Below, one piece after another: positions 26,413 to 35,292 of a stretch of DNA of 64,000 nt. The position numbers and the translations under genes were made by a program. The stretch is from an uncultured Clostridia bacterium (GTDB lineage Bacteria > Bacillota > Clostridia > Christensenellales > CAG-917), in the NCBI GenBank assembly GCA_944332815.1, contig CALVKQ010000001.1, forward strand, positions 242,579 through 306,578, written 5' to 3'. The notes beneath the pieces are model-generated. The model made no database searches. It was not told the DNA's origin and was given only the letters and a program-made list of their open reading frames with translations. Within the stretch, counting starts at the first letter, position 1. Every line of letters starts with the position of its first letter.

Positions 26413-26715
26413 CCGACCCCATCCCGGGGAACATCCGCGCTTGACGGAAAAATCCACCGATCAACTATGCGTTGTTCTCCAAAGCGAGCAGAAGGGTTGC
26501 AGGTCGCATTCTTGCGAATGCGAGGGCAAGGGAGTTTACTTGGGCGTAAATGACCGAAGCCAGAGCATGAAGTAAGGATGTCGAGATGCGCCCTTATCCT
26601 CGCTTTGGCGTACCATGAGGGATTCGTGAGGAGCGTGCTCGACACGCGACGATAAAGCGAATGCGCCGCACGTATTCTGCGAGCGGAGCCGAGCAGGCGG
26701 CGCAGAGCGTCACCC
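26413..26715 (-). repeat. tRNA-Arg(ACG)-tail repeat unit, distal copy
   Basis: A 303-bp block nearly identical to 26963-27264. Read on the minus strand it contains the 89-bp core (26626-26714), then a 23-bp copy of the tRNA-Arg(ACG) 3' end from the T loop through CCA (26604-26626), then a roughly 190-bp tail segment with no ORF I accept. Confidence 0.9.
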
Positions 26716-26716
26716 G

Positions 26717-26941
26717 TGCCGGACAGGACCGATCCGGACCTGCCTCGGAGCAATTCTTTTCGGCGCTTTCGCGCAGCCGGAATTTGCCAATATGTAAACT
26801 ATTGCCTGCGTTCCGCTTGCACAAAATCATCCGAAAATCTCTTGCTCCGAGGTGCGAACAGTTCTTCGCCGTCAATTTTTACAAGTAAAAAAAGCGTGAC
26901 CCTGCGGCGGCGAACCCGATCCGTATCGCTCCTTTCCGGCC
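26717..26941 (-). mobile_element. MITE-like element, GC-rich subfamily
   Basis: About 225 bp with imperfect terminal inverted repeats beginning TGCCGGACAGGACC and ending CTTTCCGGC. An inner inverted repeat (CCTCGGAGCAA ... TTGCTCCGAGG) is shared with the 279-bp elements at 36954 and 37981. It is inserted in the linker just before the 89-bp core of the distal repeat unit. It encodes no protein. A second copy lies at 50517-50739 in the opposite orientation. Confidence 0.75.
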
Positions 26942-26962
26942 TGGTAAGAATCCCTCGGGGAA

Positions 26963-27264
26963 CCGACCCCATCCCGGGGAACATCCGCGCCTGACGGAAA
27001 AATCCACCGATCAACTATGCGTTGTTCTCCAAAGCGAGCAGAAGGGTTGCAGGTCGCATTCTTGCGAATGCGAGGGCAAGGGAGTTTACTTGGGCGTAAA
27101 TGACCGAAGCCCGAGCATGAAGTAAGGATGTCGAGATGCGCCCTTATCCTCGCTTTGGCGTACCATGAGGGTTCGTGAGGAGCGTGCTCGACACGCGACG
27201 ATAAAGCGAATGCGCCGCACGTATTCTGCGAGCGGAGTCGAGCAGGCGGCGCAGAGCGTCACCC
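26963..27264 (-). repeat. tRNA-Arg(ACG)-tail repeat unit, proximal copy
   Basis: Matches 26413-26715 with very few differences. Core 27175-27263; tRNA-tail copy 27154-27175 with one base missing relative to the tRNA; tail segment 26963-27153. It follows the real tRNA terminator directly. Confidence 0.9.
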
Positions 27265-27292
27265 TCGGGTAAGAATCCCTCGGGAAAGAAAA

Positions 27293-27324
27293 AACAGAGC
27301 CGCGAGTTTATCCGCGACTCTGTT
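27293..27324 (-). terminator. Terminator of tRNA-Arg(ACG)
   Basis: On the minus strand a long stem (ACAGAGTCGCG / CGCGGCTCTGT) is followed by TTTTTTC directly after the tRNA CCA end. Confidence 0.85.
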
Positions 27325-27401
27325 TGGCGTACCATGAGGGATTCGAACCCCCGACCTTCTGGTCCGTAGCCAGACGCTCTATCCAGCTGGGCTAATGGTA
27401 C
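27325..27401 (-). tRNA. tRNA-Arg (anticodon ACG)
   Basis: 77 nt including an encoded CCA. The acceptor stem GTACCAT/ATGGTAC is perfect. The anticodon loop CTACGGA between TCTGG and CCAGA gives anticodon ACG, and the T loop is TTCGAAT. A consensus promoter (27422-27450) and a terminator flank it. It reads CGU-family arginine codons, presumably after A34 deamination. Confidence 0.96.
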
Positions 27402-27421
27402 ACGCTCTCACGAGCATTAAG

Positions 27422-27450
27422 ATTATATTGCGTCGGGCGTCCCGTGTCAA
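27422..27450 (-). promoter_or_regulatory. Promoter of tRNA-Arg(ACG)
   Basis: TTGACA (27445-27450), 17 bp and TATAAT (27422-27427) on the minus strand: an exact consensus, 20 nt upstream of the tRNA. Confidence 0.9.
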
Positions 27451-27538
27451 CTGTTTTGACGCGGTTGCAAAAAGCGTCGGGGAGCGGACTTTTGTCGGGA
27501 GGCGCAGGCGGCAGACGGGGAAAATTGTTCCTCCACTG

Positions 27539-27567
27539 TTGAAATCGCGGCGAAATGAGAATATAAT
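27539..27567 (+). promoter_or_regulatory. Promoter of the FtsX-type permease gene
   Basis: TTGAAA (27539-27544), 17 bp and TATAAT (27562-27567) predict a transcript start near 27574 and a leader of about 160 nt. I see no recognised riboswitch in the leader. Confidence 0.75.
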
Positions 27568-27732
27568 CGCTATATAAGCATACGTGAAAGCACCCGGCTT
27601 CTCCGCCATCGCAGCGGCGACGGGGCGGAGCATGAAAGAGGGTTTTCCGAAAACGCGCGCAAACAGCGAGTTAAACACACAAAAACACGGCATAAAATCC
27701 GTTTTTATGCAAATCACCGAGCAGGCGGCGGC

Positions 27733-30308
27733 ATGAACATAATCCTGAAACACACCCTTAACAGCATTGTGCGCAATCCCGTGCAATCCGTCATCGTCGT
27801 ACTTTCCACGGCGATGATAACCGCGTGCATGCTGCTTTGCCTGACCATATCCTACCTCTTCGAGGTGAACGTACATCTGTGGGCGGACGCGAACTATGCC
27901 GGCAGCGATGTGGTGATAGACAGCACAAACGAAGAAGATGTCGCGAATATAGACGCCTACATAGAGGAACACGCGGAGGAAGTTTCAGACCACTACACAT
28001 CCCTTGTCAACTATCTCACCGTGCAGTCCGCCGAGGAAACCGTACAAGCCAGGCGCATATCCACGCCCGACCCCGAAAAGCTGAACAGGCTGACGGGCGC
28101 GGAGGTGCTCCAAGCCTGCGTAAACGACACGGAGTTCATTTCCGCGTACGTTTCGCCGGCGTTTTCGGACGTGATGAAGCTGGGGCTCGGGGACACCTTC
28201 ACCGACATGTACGGCAACACCTATTTCATCGTGGGGATATGCAACTCTACCGCGAGATATTACGCCACTCCTTACGTCGCGTTCGTGAGTGAGAGCGATG
28301 GGCAAACGGCGGCAGGCTCCTACTATGTGTATCTGCGCGATCCCGACGCGCTGCGCCCCGACGGCAGGACGGTGAAAGACGCCTGGCGAGAGGAGGTGAG
28401 CGTACTCATCGGCAATTCGTCCGGGGTGCGTGCCGCAAACGACGTCACACAGGCGGATGCGGACAGGTCCGTGCGCGGCAGTATGCAGCTGATGTCCGTT
28501 GCGGCTGCCGTCATCACCATCGTCATGGCGTGTCTGCTCTACTCCTCCTTCTCCGTCATCGTGCGCGGCAGGGTGAACGAGCTGGTCAAATTCAAAGCCG
28601 CAGGCGCAACGCCCATGCAATCCACGCTGATACTGCTCACGGAAGCGGTGGTCTACGCCCTCGTGGGCGCGCTCATAGGACTGGGCGTGGGAGAGGGACT
28701 GGTGCAATATATAAACTCCCTGCTCTTCTCGGGCGTGGTGTCGGCAGGCATAGTGCCGGAGGCAGGCGACTATCTTGCCGCCCTCGCGATAGGCGCGTTA
28801 TGCGGCATCGCGGCGTGCGCTCTGCCCTCCGCTCGCATGGGCGCAAAACCCATACGCAGGCTGCTCGGCGGCAGCGAACGCATGACGGCGAAGATCCCCG
28901 TGTGGGCGGCGGTGCCGCTGACTGCGGCGACACTGTCTTTCAACATCGCGGCGTTTTTGCGGAAGGGACTGCGCTCGTCGCCGTGTCCTTCATCTCCGTG
29001 GCTCTCTCCCTCGTATGGCTCATCCTTATGATGCCTCACGTGCTGTCGGGGATATGCGCGCTGGGCGCTAAACTCTCTCGCACGGGTGCGGCGAGCCTTG
29101 CCATGCGCGCCGCTCCTCGCAACGCGGCGGTATCCTCTTCGCACACCATGCTCGCCGCGCTCATCGCATTCATCAGTCTGGGGATGTGTCTTATAGACAT
29201 AGTGAACATGACGGGCATCCCGTCCACCTCCCGTTTCGGCGGAGATTTTTTCGTGACCGCGGCGGTCGCTGACGACGAAAGCGCCATGGCGGAACTGGAA
29301 AGGTGCCTTGCAACGGACGGCATCACCGACGGCGCGTTCGTGCGCGTAGTGTATGCCGCGACACTCGCCGACGAGAACGGGAACGCTGTCGGCGGAGGCA
29401 ACGACCCTGCGGCGGAGATGAGCCTTTACGCCGTAAACAAAGCGGCGGATATACGCTATCTCGTGAGCACCCCTCTGCCCGACGACGTCATGCGCCGCTT
29501 TGACCGGATGAACGCCGAAGGCGGAAACCCCGTCATCCTCTCTTACAACATGGCGCACCGCTTCGGCTTCGACGTGGGGGACAAAGTTCGGCTGCTCACG
29601 GCAACGCACCTCGGCGCACTCCCACTGGACGGCACTTTCACCGTGGTGGGCATAGACTCCACCGTGACCTCGGCGGACTTCCTCGCTTTCCTGCCTGCAA
29701 GATGCACCTACATCAGCGACGCATATCCGGACGGCTCCTCCCTGTACATAGGAGGCAGTTACATCTTCCGCCTGTCCGGGGACAAAAGCCGTTTCGCGGA
29801 GATACGCGAAAAGCTGGACAGCGACATCCTCACCGTCTACACGCGCGAAGGGTTCTTCCCCAGCGAAGACGGCGACAACATAGACGCGGAACGCATCCTC
29901 GGCATATTCTCCGCCATCATCTACGCCATAGCCGCGGCAGGGCTTGCCAACCTCATCGTCATCACCGCCGGGGAACGCAGACGGGAGTTCGATATCCTGC
30001 GCCTTTCGGGCATGACGTCGGGGGACGCCGCGCGCTATATCCTCTCCGAAACCGCCGCCCTTTCCGTGAGCGGAGCCTGCTTCGGGCTGCTCTTCGCCTT
30101 CTTCGCCAACGGAGCATCTCCCGGCATAGGGCAACTCATAGAAAAGTACTTCCCACTCGACATCTTCCCCTCTCGCATCGCAGTGATAGCCGCCGTGGCG
30201 ACGGGCATCTTCACCCTGCTGTGGACGGTCTGCCACCTCATCGCGTACGGGCAGATATCCTCTCTGAACTACCGCCGCCGCGCGGACCGTATGCTGCGCT
30301 CCGACTGA
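27733..30308 (+). pseudogene. FtsX/MacB-type ABC permease, split by a one-base frameshift
   Basis: One long permease gene read in two frames. The first frame covers 27733 to about 28956: an N-terminal helix, an extracytoplasmic MacB-type domain, three helices and an FtsX core ending SFNIAAF. The second frame resumes at 28959 with AEGTALVAVSFISVAL and continues to the stop at 30308, containing a second periplasmic-type domain and FtsX core. The junction is a T5 run (28954-28958); one extra T would give an uninterrupted protein of about 858 residues. The coding signal is strong on both sides, so this is either a recent loss or a sequencing error. Long permeases of this kind work with an ATPase in peptide or lipid export; no ATPase gene is in the window. 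The Shine-Dalgarno signal before ATG 27733 is weak. Confidence 0.82.
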
Positions 30309-30375
30309 CTCTCCCCTCCCTTTCCGACCGTCCGACAGGCAGCGCGTTAGACGACATGTGTCGGCGTGTTGCCTA

Positions 30376-30404
30376 TTGACACAATTTGCCGTCAGGTGTA
30401 TCAT
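30376..30404 (+). promoter_or_regulatory. Promoter of the FGGY kinase gene
   Basis: TTGACA (30376-30381), 17 bp and TATCAT (30399-30404), about 37 nt upstream of the start codon. Confidence 0.8.
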
Positions 30405-30440
30405 TAACTACGGAACTTTCCGTTCCCCAAGGGAGAAATT

Positions 30441-32006
30441 ATGAGTAACGATTATGTGCTTGCCATCGACTTCGGCACGCAGAGCGTCCGCGCCATCATT
30501 TATAACGACCGCGGCACGGAGATCTGCAAGGCAAAGGTGCCTTTCACCCCTTACTTTTCACTGAACAGCGGCTGGGCGGAACAGCATCCCGAAACCTACT
30601 GGGACAATATGGTGAAAGCCATACACCGCCTCAAAGAGGAGTACCCCCTCGGCTTTGACCGTATAGTCGCCGTGGGCGTGACCACCATCCGCGACACCAT
30701 CACTTTCGTGGACAAAAACGGGAAAGTGCTCCGTCCCTTCCTGGTTTGGCTGGACGAGCGCGAATGTTCGCACGTGGAAGAGGCGATCCCCTTCTCTCAA
30801 AAACTCATCCTGAAAGCCGTCAAGATGTGGGAGCCTTTCTGCGGCATCCGCAAAGTCACCAAGATGAACTGGGTGCACGAAAACGAGCCCGAAGTGTGGA
30901 ACAACACTCATAAGATAATCCAGCTCTCCGGCTACATCAACCTGCGCCTCACGGGGAAACTGGTGGACAGCGTCGCTTCGCAGATAGGACACCTGCCTTT
31001 CGACTACAAGCACCAGTGCTGGCAGACCAAGAAAGTCATCAACACTTACCTCACGGACGCCGGCGCGGACAAGATGATAGACCTCGTGGACGCCACCACC
31101 GTCATAGGCACCGTGACCGCGGAAGCAGCCGCGGCGACAGGGCTCAAAGAGGGGCTGCCCGTCGTGGCGTGCGGCTCCGATAAGGGCTGCGAAACCTTCG
31201 GTTCCGGAGTGCTGGGCCCCGACAAAGCCTCCATAAGCATGGGGACCACCGCGACCATCCAGCTCACCACGCAGAAATATGTGGAGCCCGAGCCTTTCAT
31301 GCCTGCCTACCCTGCCGTCCTCAAAGGCGTGTATAACCCGGAAGTGGAGATATTCCGCGGCTGTTGGATGGTGACCTGGTTCAAGGAACAGTTCGGCGAG
31401 CGCGAATGCGCCCGTGCGGCGGAACTGGGGTGCTCCCCCGAAGAGCTGCTGGACGAACTGCTGGACGTCACCCCCGTCGGCAACGAAGGGCTGGTGTTGC
31501 AGCCTTACTGGTCGCCGAAGATAAAGATCCCGTGGGCGAAGGGCACGATGATAGGCTTTTCGGACGTGCACACGCGCGCGCACTTCTACCGCGCCATAAT
31601 CGAAGGCATCGGCTTCGGGCTGTACGAAGGGCTGATGAGCATGCAGGAGCGCTCCGGGCAGACCATAAAGAGCATCATGATCTCGGGCGGCGGCTCGGTT
31701 TCGGACAGGGTGTGCCGCGTCATAGCCGACATCCTGGGCGTGCCCGTGTGCAAGACGCAGACCTACGAAAACAGCGCACTCGGCTGCGCCATGCTGACCT
31801 ATATGGGCATGGGCATATTCAAGACGCCGCAGCAGGCGATAAAGAATATGGTGCACGAAGGCAAGTGCTATGAACCCGACATGAAGAACCACGACAAATA
31901 TATGCTGCTCTACCACACGGTGTACGAACGCGTCTACCGCAAGAACAGGAAGACCTTCAAGAATATCCGCGCGTTCAACCGCAAATATCCCGTGCCGAAA
32001 AGCTGA
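30441..32006 (+). CDS. FGGY-family carbohydrate kinase
   Basis: A 521-residue kinase of the hexokinase/actin fold. The N-terminal phosphate motif LAIDFGTQSVRAIIY and the second nucleotide motif SMGTTATIQLTT are visible; GGGSVSDRVCRVIADILG near residue 420 is the FGGY adenosine signature, and IDFGTQS supplies the catalytic-site contacts. The segment GWAEQHPETYWDNM is typical of xylulose, glycerol and related kinases. The sugar cannot be assigned. GGGAGAAATT precedes the ATG. It stands alone between its own promoter and terminator, so it is a single-gene unit. Confidence 0.87.
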   Translation: MSNDYVLAIDFGTQSVRAIIYNDRGTEICKAKVPFTPYFSLNSGWAEQHPETYWDNMVKAIHRLKEEYPLGFDRIVAVGVTTIRDTITFVDKNGKVLRPFLVWLDERECSHVEEAIPFSQKLILKAVKMWEPFCGIRKVTKMNWVHENEPEVWNNTHKIIQLSGYINLRLTGKLVDSVASQIGHLPFDYKHQCWQTKKVINTYLTDAGADKMIDLVDATTVIGTVTAEAAAATGLKEGLPVVACGSDKGCETFGSGVLGPDKASISMGTTATIQLTTQKYVEPEPFMPAYPAVLKGVYNPEVEIFRGCWMVTWFKEQFGERECARAAELGCSPEELLDELLDVTPVGNEGLVLQPYWSPKIKIPWAKGTMIGFSDVHTRAHFYRAIIEGIGFGLYEGLMSMQERSGQTIKSIMISGGGSVSDRVCRVIADILGVPVCKTQTYENSALGCAMLTYMGMGIFKTPQQAIKNMVHEGKCYEPDMKNHDKYMLLYHTVYERVYRKNRKTFKNIRAFNRKYPVPKS

Positions 32007-32024
32007 AAATTGCGTTTTACATGC

Positions 32025-32058
32025 CAAAACGCGCGGATAAACCGCGCGTTTTGTTTTT
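32025..32058 (+). terminator. Terminator of the FGGY kinase gene
   Basis: A perfect 12-bp stem (32025-32036 and 32042-32053) with loop ATAAA is followed by TTTTTAT. Confidence 0.9.
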
Positions 32059-32180
32059 ATTCACGTGTTGGCTCTACTCTTCGTCCGCGACGGGAGGCGC
32101 GCGCTCGCAACCTCCCGAAGGCGCGTCTTCGCCCGTGTCCCGGCGTCCGATTTGCCGATGCCGGACCGGAATACGGAGCG

Positions 32181-33623
32181 TCACATGAGCAGCGCGCCGC
32201 GGTCGACGTCGTTCACGACATAGAGGATGTTCACCTCCTCTCCCGTCGCCGCATCGATATAGACGAAGTAAGTGCCGTCGCTCTCGCACTCGAACTCATA
32301 GGTCAGCACCTCGCGCGTTTCGTCCATGGGGATGAGGGCGAGCCTCCCTCCGCCGACAGTGGGCAGAGGCACTTTTTCCGCAGCCTCCTCCGCCGTGAGC
32401 ACGGGGGAAGGCAGAGTGCGGTCGGTGTGGTTGAACACGTAATGCATGGCGTCCAGCCCCGTCACCCTGCCGCTGCTCTCGTCAAGTTTGACTTTTATGA
32501 GGTCCGGATAGAGGAGCGCGCCGTCCTTAACGGGCGTGAGGTTGACGTAAGTCACTCCTTGGGCGGAGGCGCACCACACCACCGCGAGATCTCCGAAACC
32601 TGCGTTCTCGGCAAACCTGCGCGCGGCGGCAGGGAGTTCGGGGTCCACCTCCGCTACTGCGCTTTGCTCCGCGTTCATGTTGTAAGCGACGAGCATACCT
32701 CCCTGTTTTGCCAGCTGCGCGAAGCCCACCCCGTCCTCCGTCGTCACGGAATAGTTATAGGTCAGGATGTCCGAGTTGGTTTCGCCGCGGTACTCCACGC
32801 TCTTCGCCTCCGGGATATACTCCGCCAAAAGCCGCGCGCCCTCATCGGGGTCTATCTCCGCAAGCCCATTCAACGCCTTGCATTCGCGGTGTTCCAGCGC
32901 GTCCGAAAAGGGCCCGTCGTATATCATCTGCGGATAGTTCACCTCGGGGTCCACGAAGGAGTCGAACGCGCCCGTGAACTCGGCAAGCATCCCTCCGTCC
33001 CCCAAAAAAGGTCTGCCCTCGCGGACTCCCGAACGGGTGGACTCCAACGCGCTCTTCAAAACGCGCGTCATCTCGCGGAGCTTCCCCAGCTTTTGCAGTT
33101 CCTCGGGGGAAAGGGGCTCGCCGCTTTCCAGCCTCTTTGCCAGATAATGGGCGTAGTCCCCCGTCTGTCCCACAAACTTGCTCGCCTGCATGACTCCCTC
33201 TTCCCCTCCGCGAAAGGCGGAAAGGCTCACCCCGGCAAGGTTCGCCGCCCCCCAGATGTCGTAAAGGATGTCCTGCTGCGCCGCCGCGGTGTCCGCAGCC
33301 GCGAGCTTGCCGAGGTTCACGTCCAACTCGTCCGCGCTGTCCGCCAGGTCGTAATAATGACGGGTGTACACCCCCTCCATCTCGTACATATACTCCGCGC
33401 GCAGCCTGTTCATGTTCTCGCTGTACGCCAGCGCCACCGACAGCCCGGCTATCGCTCCCACCGAGAGCGCGGTCACCACCGACAGCATCACAGTCTTTGC
33501 CGTGCGCTTCTGCTTGTTTTTCTTCGCGGCGTTCTGCCTGTCCGCCGACTTCTCCTCTTCGCCGAGCTGCTCCGCGTACGCGACGAGCGCGGCTTTTTTG
33601 TCTTCCTCTTCTCTGCGTTTCAT
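32181..33623 (-). CDS. ypeB: Germination protein YpeB
   Basis: A 480-residue spore protein required to stabilise and localise the cortex-lytic enzyme SleB in the inner membrane. A charged N-terminus is followed by one membrane helix (about 44-66). Next is the YpeB N-terminal helical domain, then PepSY-type repeats in the C-terminal half (e.g. VTGLDAMHYVFNH and the final GTYFVYIDAATGEEVN). It lies 9 nt downstream of sleB, the order found in other spore formers. Expression in the forespore (sigma G) is expected from the family; I could not place a convincing sigma-G promoter. Confidence 0.92.
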   Translation of the reverse strand: MKRREEEDKKAALVAYAEQLGEEEKSADRQNAAKKNKQKRTAKTVMLSVVTALSVGAIAGLSVALAYSENMNRLRAEYMYEMEGVYTRHYYDLADSADELDVNLGKLAAADTAAAQQDILYDIWGAANLAGVSLSAFRGGEEGVMQASKFVGQTGDYAHYLAKRLESGEPLSPEELQKLGKLREMTRVLKSALESTRSGVREGRPFLGDGGMLAEFTGAFDSFVDPEVNYPQMIYDGPFSDALEHRECKALNGLAEIDPDEGARLLAEYIPEAKSVEYRGETNSDILTYNYSVTTEDGVGFAQLAKQGGMLVAYNMNAEQSAVAEVDPELPAAARRFAENAGFGDLAVVWCASAQGVTYVNLTPVKDGALLYPDLIKVKLDESSGRVTGLDAMHYVFNHTDRTLPSPVLTAEEAAEKVPLPTVGGGRLALIPMDETREVLTYEFECESDGTYFVYIDAATGEEVNILYVVNDVDRGALLM

Positions 33624-33632
33624 ATTGTCCTC

Positions 33633-34580
33633 CTAACAGAAATTGTGTTGTCCGATGACCAGCTTTACGGGACGCGACAGCATCCATGCGGACGTCGCCG
33701 TGCGCGGATTGTAATAAAACAGACAGCCGTAAGTCGGATCCCATCCGTTCAGCGCGTCCTGCGCCGCCTTCCTCGCCGTAGCGTTGGGAGTGAGGTTTAT
33801 CTGCCCGTCCGCCACGCAGTCGAACGCCCCCGATTGATAGACCACGCCGGCTATCGTGTTGGGGAAACTGGGACTTTTAACTCGGTTGAGCACCACCGCC
33901 GCCACCGCGACCTGCCCCACGTACTCCTCCCCTCTCGCCTCACCGTAGACCACGCGCGCAAGCAGTTCGAGGTCGGAGGACGCCACCCCCGAGGAGCCGC
34001 TCCCCGACGATGAGGAAGAGGAAAGGGTCATGCCGAGCGCCGCCGCCGTAGCGGCTCCCACGACTCCGTCCGCGGAAAGTCCGTTCACGCGCTGGAAGTG
34101 CTTCACCGCGCTCTCCGTGCCCGAACCGAATATCCCGTCCGCCGCCCCGTCGTAATAGCCCCAGTTTTTGAGCTTTTGCTGCATCTCGCGCACCTTGTCC
34201 CCCGTGCTCCCCCTGCGGAGAGTCCCCGAAGAGGAAGAAACGCTCCCCGACGACGAGGAGGAAGAAAGGGTCATGCCGAGCGCCGCCGCCGTGGCGGCTC
34301 CCACGACGCCGTCCGCGGAAAGTCCGTTCACGCGCTGGAAATACTTCACCGCCTCACGCGTGCCCGAACCGAATATCCCGTCCACCGCCCCGTCGTAGTA
34401 GCCCCAGCTTTTGAGCTTTTGCTGCATCTCGCGCACTTTATCTCCCGTGCTGCCCTGTTTCAACGTGGCGGCGTCCGCGGCCCCGTCGGGAAACACCGCG
34501 CACACGGACAGCACGATGGCTGTGACCACGAGCAGCGCCGCAAGTGCGAATACCGCCCTTTTCAAACCGATCGAATACAT
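33633..34580 (-). CDS. sleB: Spore cortex-lytic enzyme SleB with two peptidoglycan-binding domains
   Basis: A 315-residue secreted hydrolase. The start at 34580 has GGAGGTG 4-5 nt upstream; longer readings are not supported. It has a signal/anchor helix (about 8-28), then two PG_binding_1 domains (about 37-98 and 115-175, each with QQKLK.WGYYDG..DGIFG). Ser-rich linkers follow, then the SleB hydrolase_2 domain from LLARVVYGEARGE with the catalytic Glu to the C-terminal QHNFC. Typical SleB has one binding domain; here the two are almost identical in DNA, a recent duplication. It degrades muramic-lactam cortex during germination, with YpeB. It is divergent from spoIIR. Confidence 0.9.
   Translation of the reverse strand: MYSIGLKRAVFALAALLVVTAIVLSVCAVFPDGAADAATLKQGSTGDKVREMQQKLKSWGYYDGAVDGIFGSGTREAVKYFQRVNGLSADGVVGAATAAALGMTLSSSSSSGSVSSSSGTLRRGSTGDKVREMQQKLKNWGYYDGAADGIFGSGTESAVKHFQRVNGLSADGVVGAATAAALGMTLSSSSSSGSGSSGVASSDLELLARVVYGEARGEEYVGQVAVAAVVLNRVKSPSFPNTIAGVVYQSGAFDCVADGQINLTPNATARKAAQDALNGWDPTYGCLFYYNPRTATSAWMLSRPVKLVIGQHNFC
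34017..34457. repeat. Duplicated peptidoglycan-binding module in sleB
   Basis: Two direct copies of about 195 bp (near 34017-34218 and 34262-34457), each encoding a binding domain plus Ser-rich linker, differ at only a few positions. Confidence 0.85.
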
Positions 34581-34622
34581 ATACACCTCCGCCGCTAGTT
34601 TCACTCCCCCGGACGTTTTTAT

Positions 34623-34651
34623 GTATGCCTCGCCGCGGAGTGGACATAATC
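34623..34651 (+). promoter_or_regulatory. Possible sigma-F promoter of spoIIR
   Basis: GTATG (34623-34627), 14 bp and GGACATAATC (34642-34651) resemble the sigma-F pattern GYATA-N15-GGNNANANTR. SpoIIR is the classic sigma-F target, so the context agrees. The predicted leader is short, with GAGG (34657-34660) as the ribosome site. Confidence 0.5.
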
Positions 34652-34665
34652 CCTGCGAGGTCATC

Positions 34666-35235
34666 ATGAAAAAACGCATCGTTTTGGTAATTATCGTCCT
34701 ATGTCTGCTGCTTTGCACGGTCGCCCTGTTCGCGGCGTGCGACTCTCTGCGCGAGGTCGTCCTTCCTCCTCGCGCCACCGCCGCCGATATAGCGGACAAA
34801 GTGGTGAGGATACATATCCGTGCGAACAGCAACTCGGAAGAAGATCAACGCGTAAAACTCGCCGTGCGCGACAGCGTCACGGCGTTCCTGACGGAAGAAT
34901 TGGAGGGTTGCCTCACGCGCGAAAATGCGCTGGAAGTGCTCGCCGAAGACGGCGAAAAACTGCGAGAGATAGCACAAAACACCCTTTATGACAACGGATA
35001 TGATTATAAAGTGCGTGTTGAGTTAAAAAAAGAGAATTTCCCGGAGCGCGAATACGACGGCTACGTCTTCCCCGAAGGAGAGTACGACGCGCTCATGATA
35101 TACCTCGGCGAGGGCAAGGGGGACAACTGGTGGTGCGTGGCGTTCCCTCCCCTTTGTTTCGTGCCGGCAGACGGCGGCGAGGATATCGCTTACGTTTCCT
35201 GGGTGAAAGAATTTTTGGAAGATATCTTCTCCTGA
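34666..35235 (+). CDS. spoIIR: Stage II sporulation protein R
   Basis: A 189-residue secreted signal made in the forespore that triggers SpoIIGA to process pro-sigma E in the mother cell. The N-terminal hydrophobic segment ends ALFAAC, compatible with a lipoprotein cleavage. The family core is RIHIRANSNSEEDQRVKLAVRD, here broken into RIHIRANSNSEED and QRVKLAVRDSV, and a C-terminal DNWWCVAFPPLCF follows. The ATG at 34666 has GCGAGG upstream; the longer ORF overlapping sleB is a shadow. Divergent from sleB-ypeB. Confidence 0.9.
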   Translation: MKKRIVLVIIVLCLLLCTVALFAACDSLREVVLPPRATAADIADKVVRIHIRANSNSEEDQRVKLAVRDSVTAFLTEELEGCLTRENALEVLAEDGEKLREIAQNTLYDNGYDYKVRVELKKENFPEREYDGYVFPEGEYDALMIYLGEGKGDNWWCVAFPPLCFVPADGGEDIAYVSWVKEFLEDIFS

Positions 35236-35292
35236 CCCCGTGACGGTAAGCCGCATAAGCGTCCGCGCATACGCAGTTCCCGTTTTCGAATG

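Noticed and set aside
26391-26753. 120-residue ORF and similar short ORFs through the tRNA repeat arrays (also 50192-50584 and 50703-52145)
   Set aside because: They translate tRNA tails, the 89-bp core and MITE sequence; the same DNA is open in several frames and there is no ribosome site.
26413-27264. Genomic island or prophage integrated at tRNA-Arg(ACG)
   Set aside because: No integrase, phage or plasmid gene; less than 1 kb of repeat separates the tail copies.
34500-34666. Sigma-G promoter for sleB
   Set aside because: GCATA and GAAACTA on the minus strand are about 21 bp apart, too far for the consensus.
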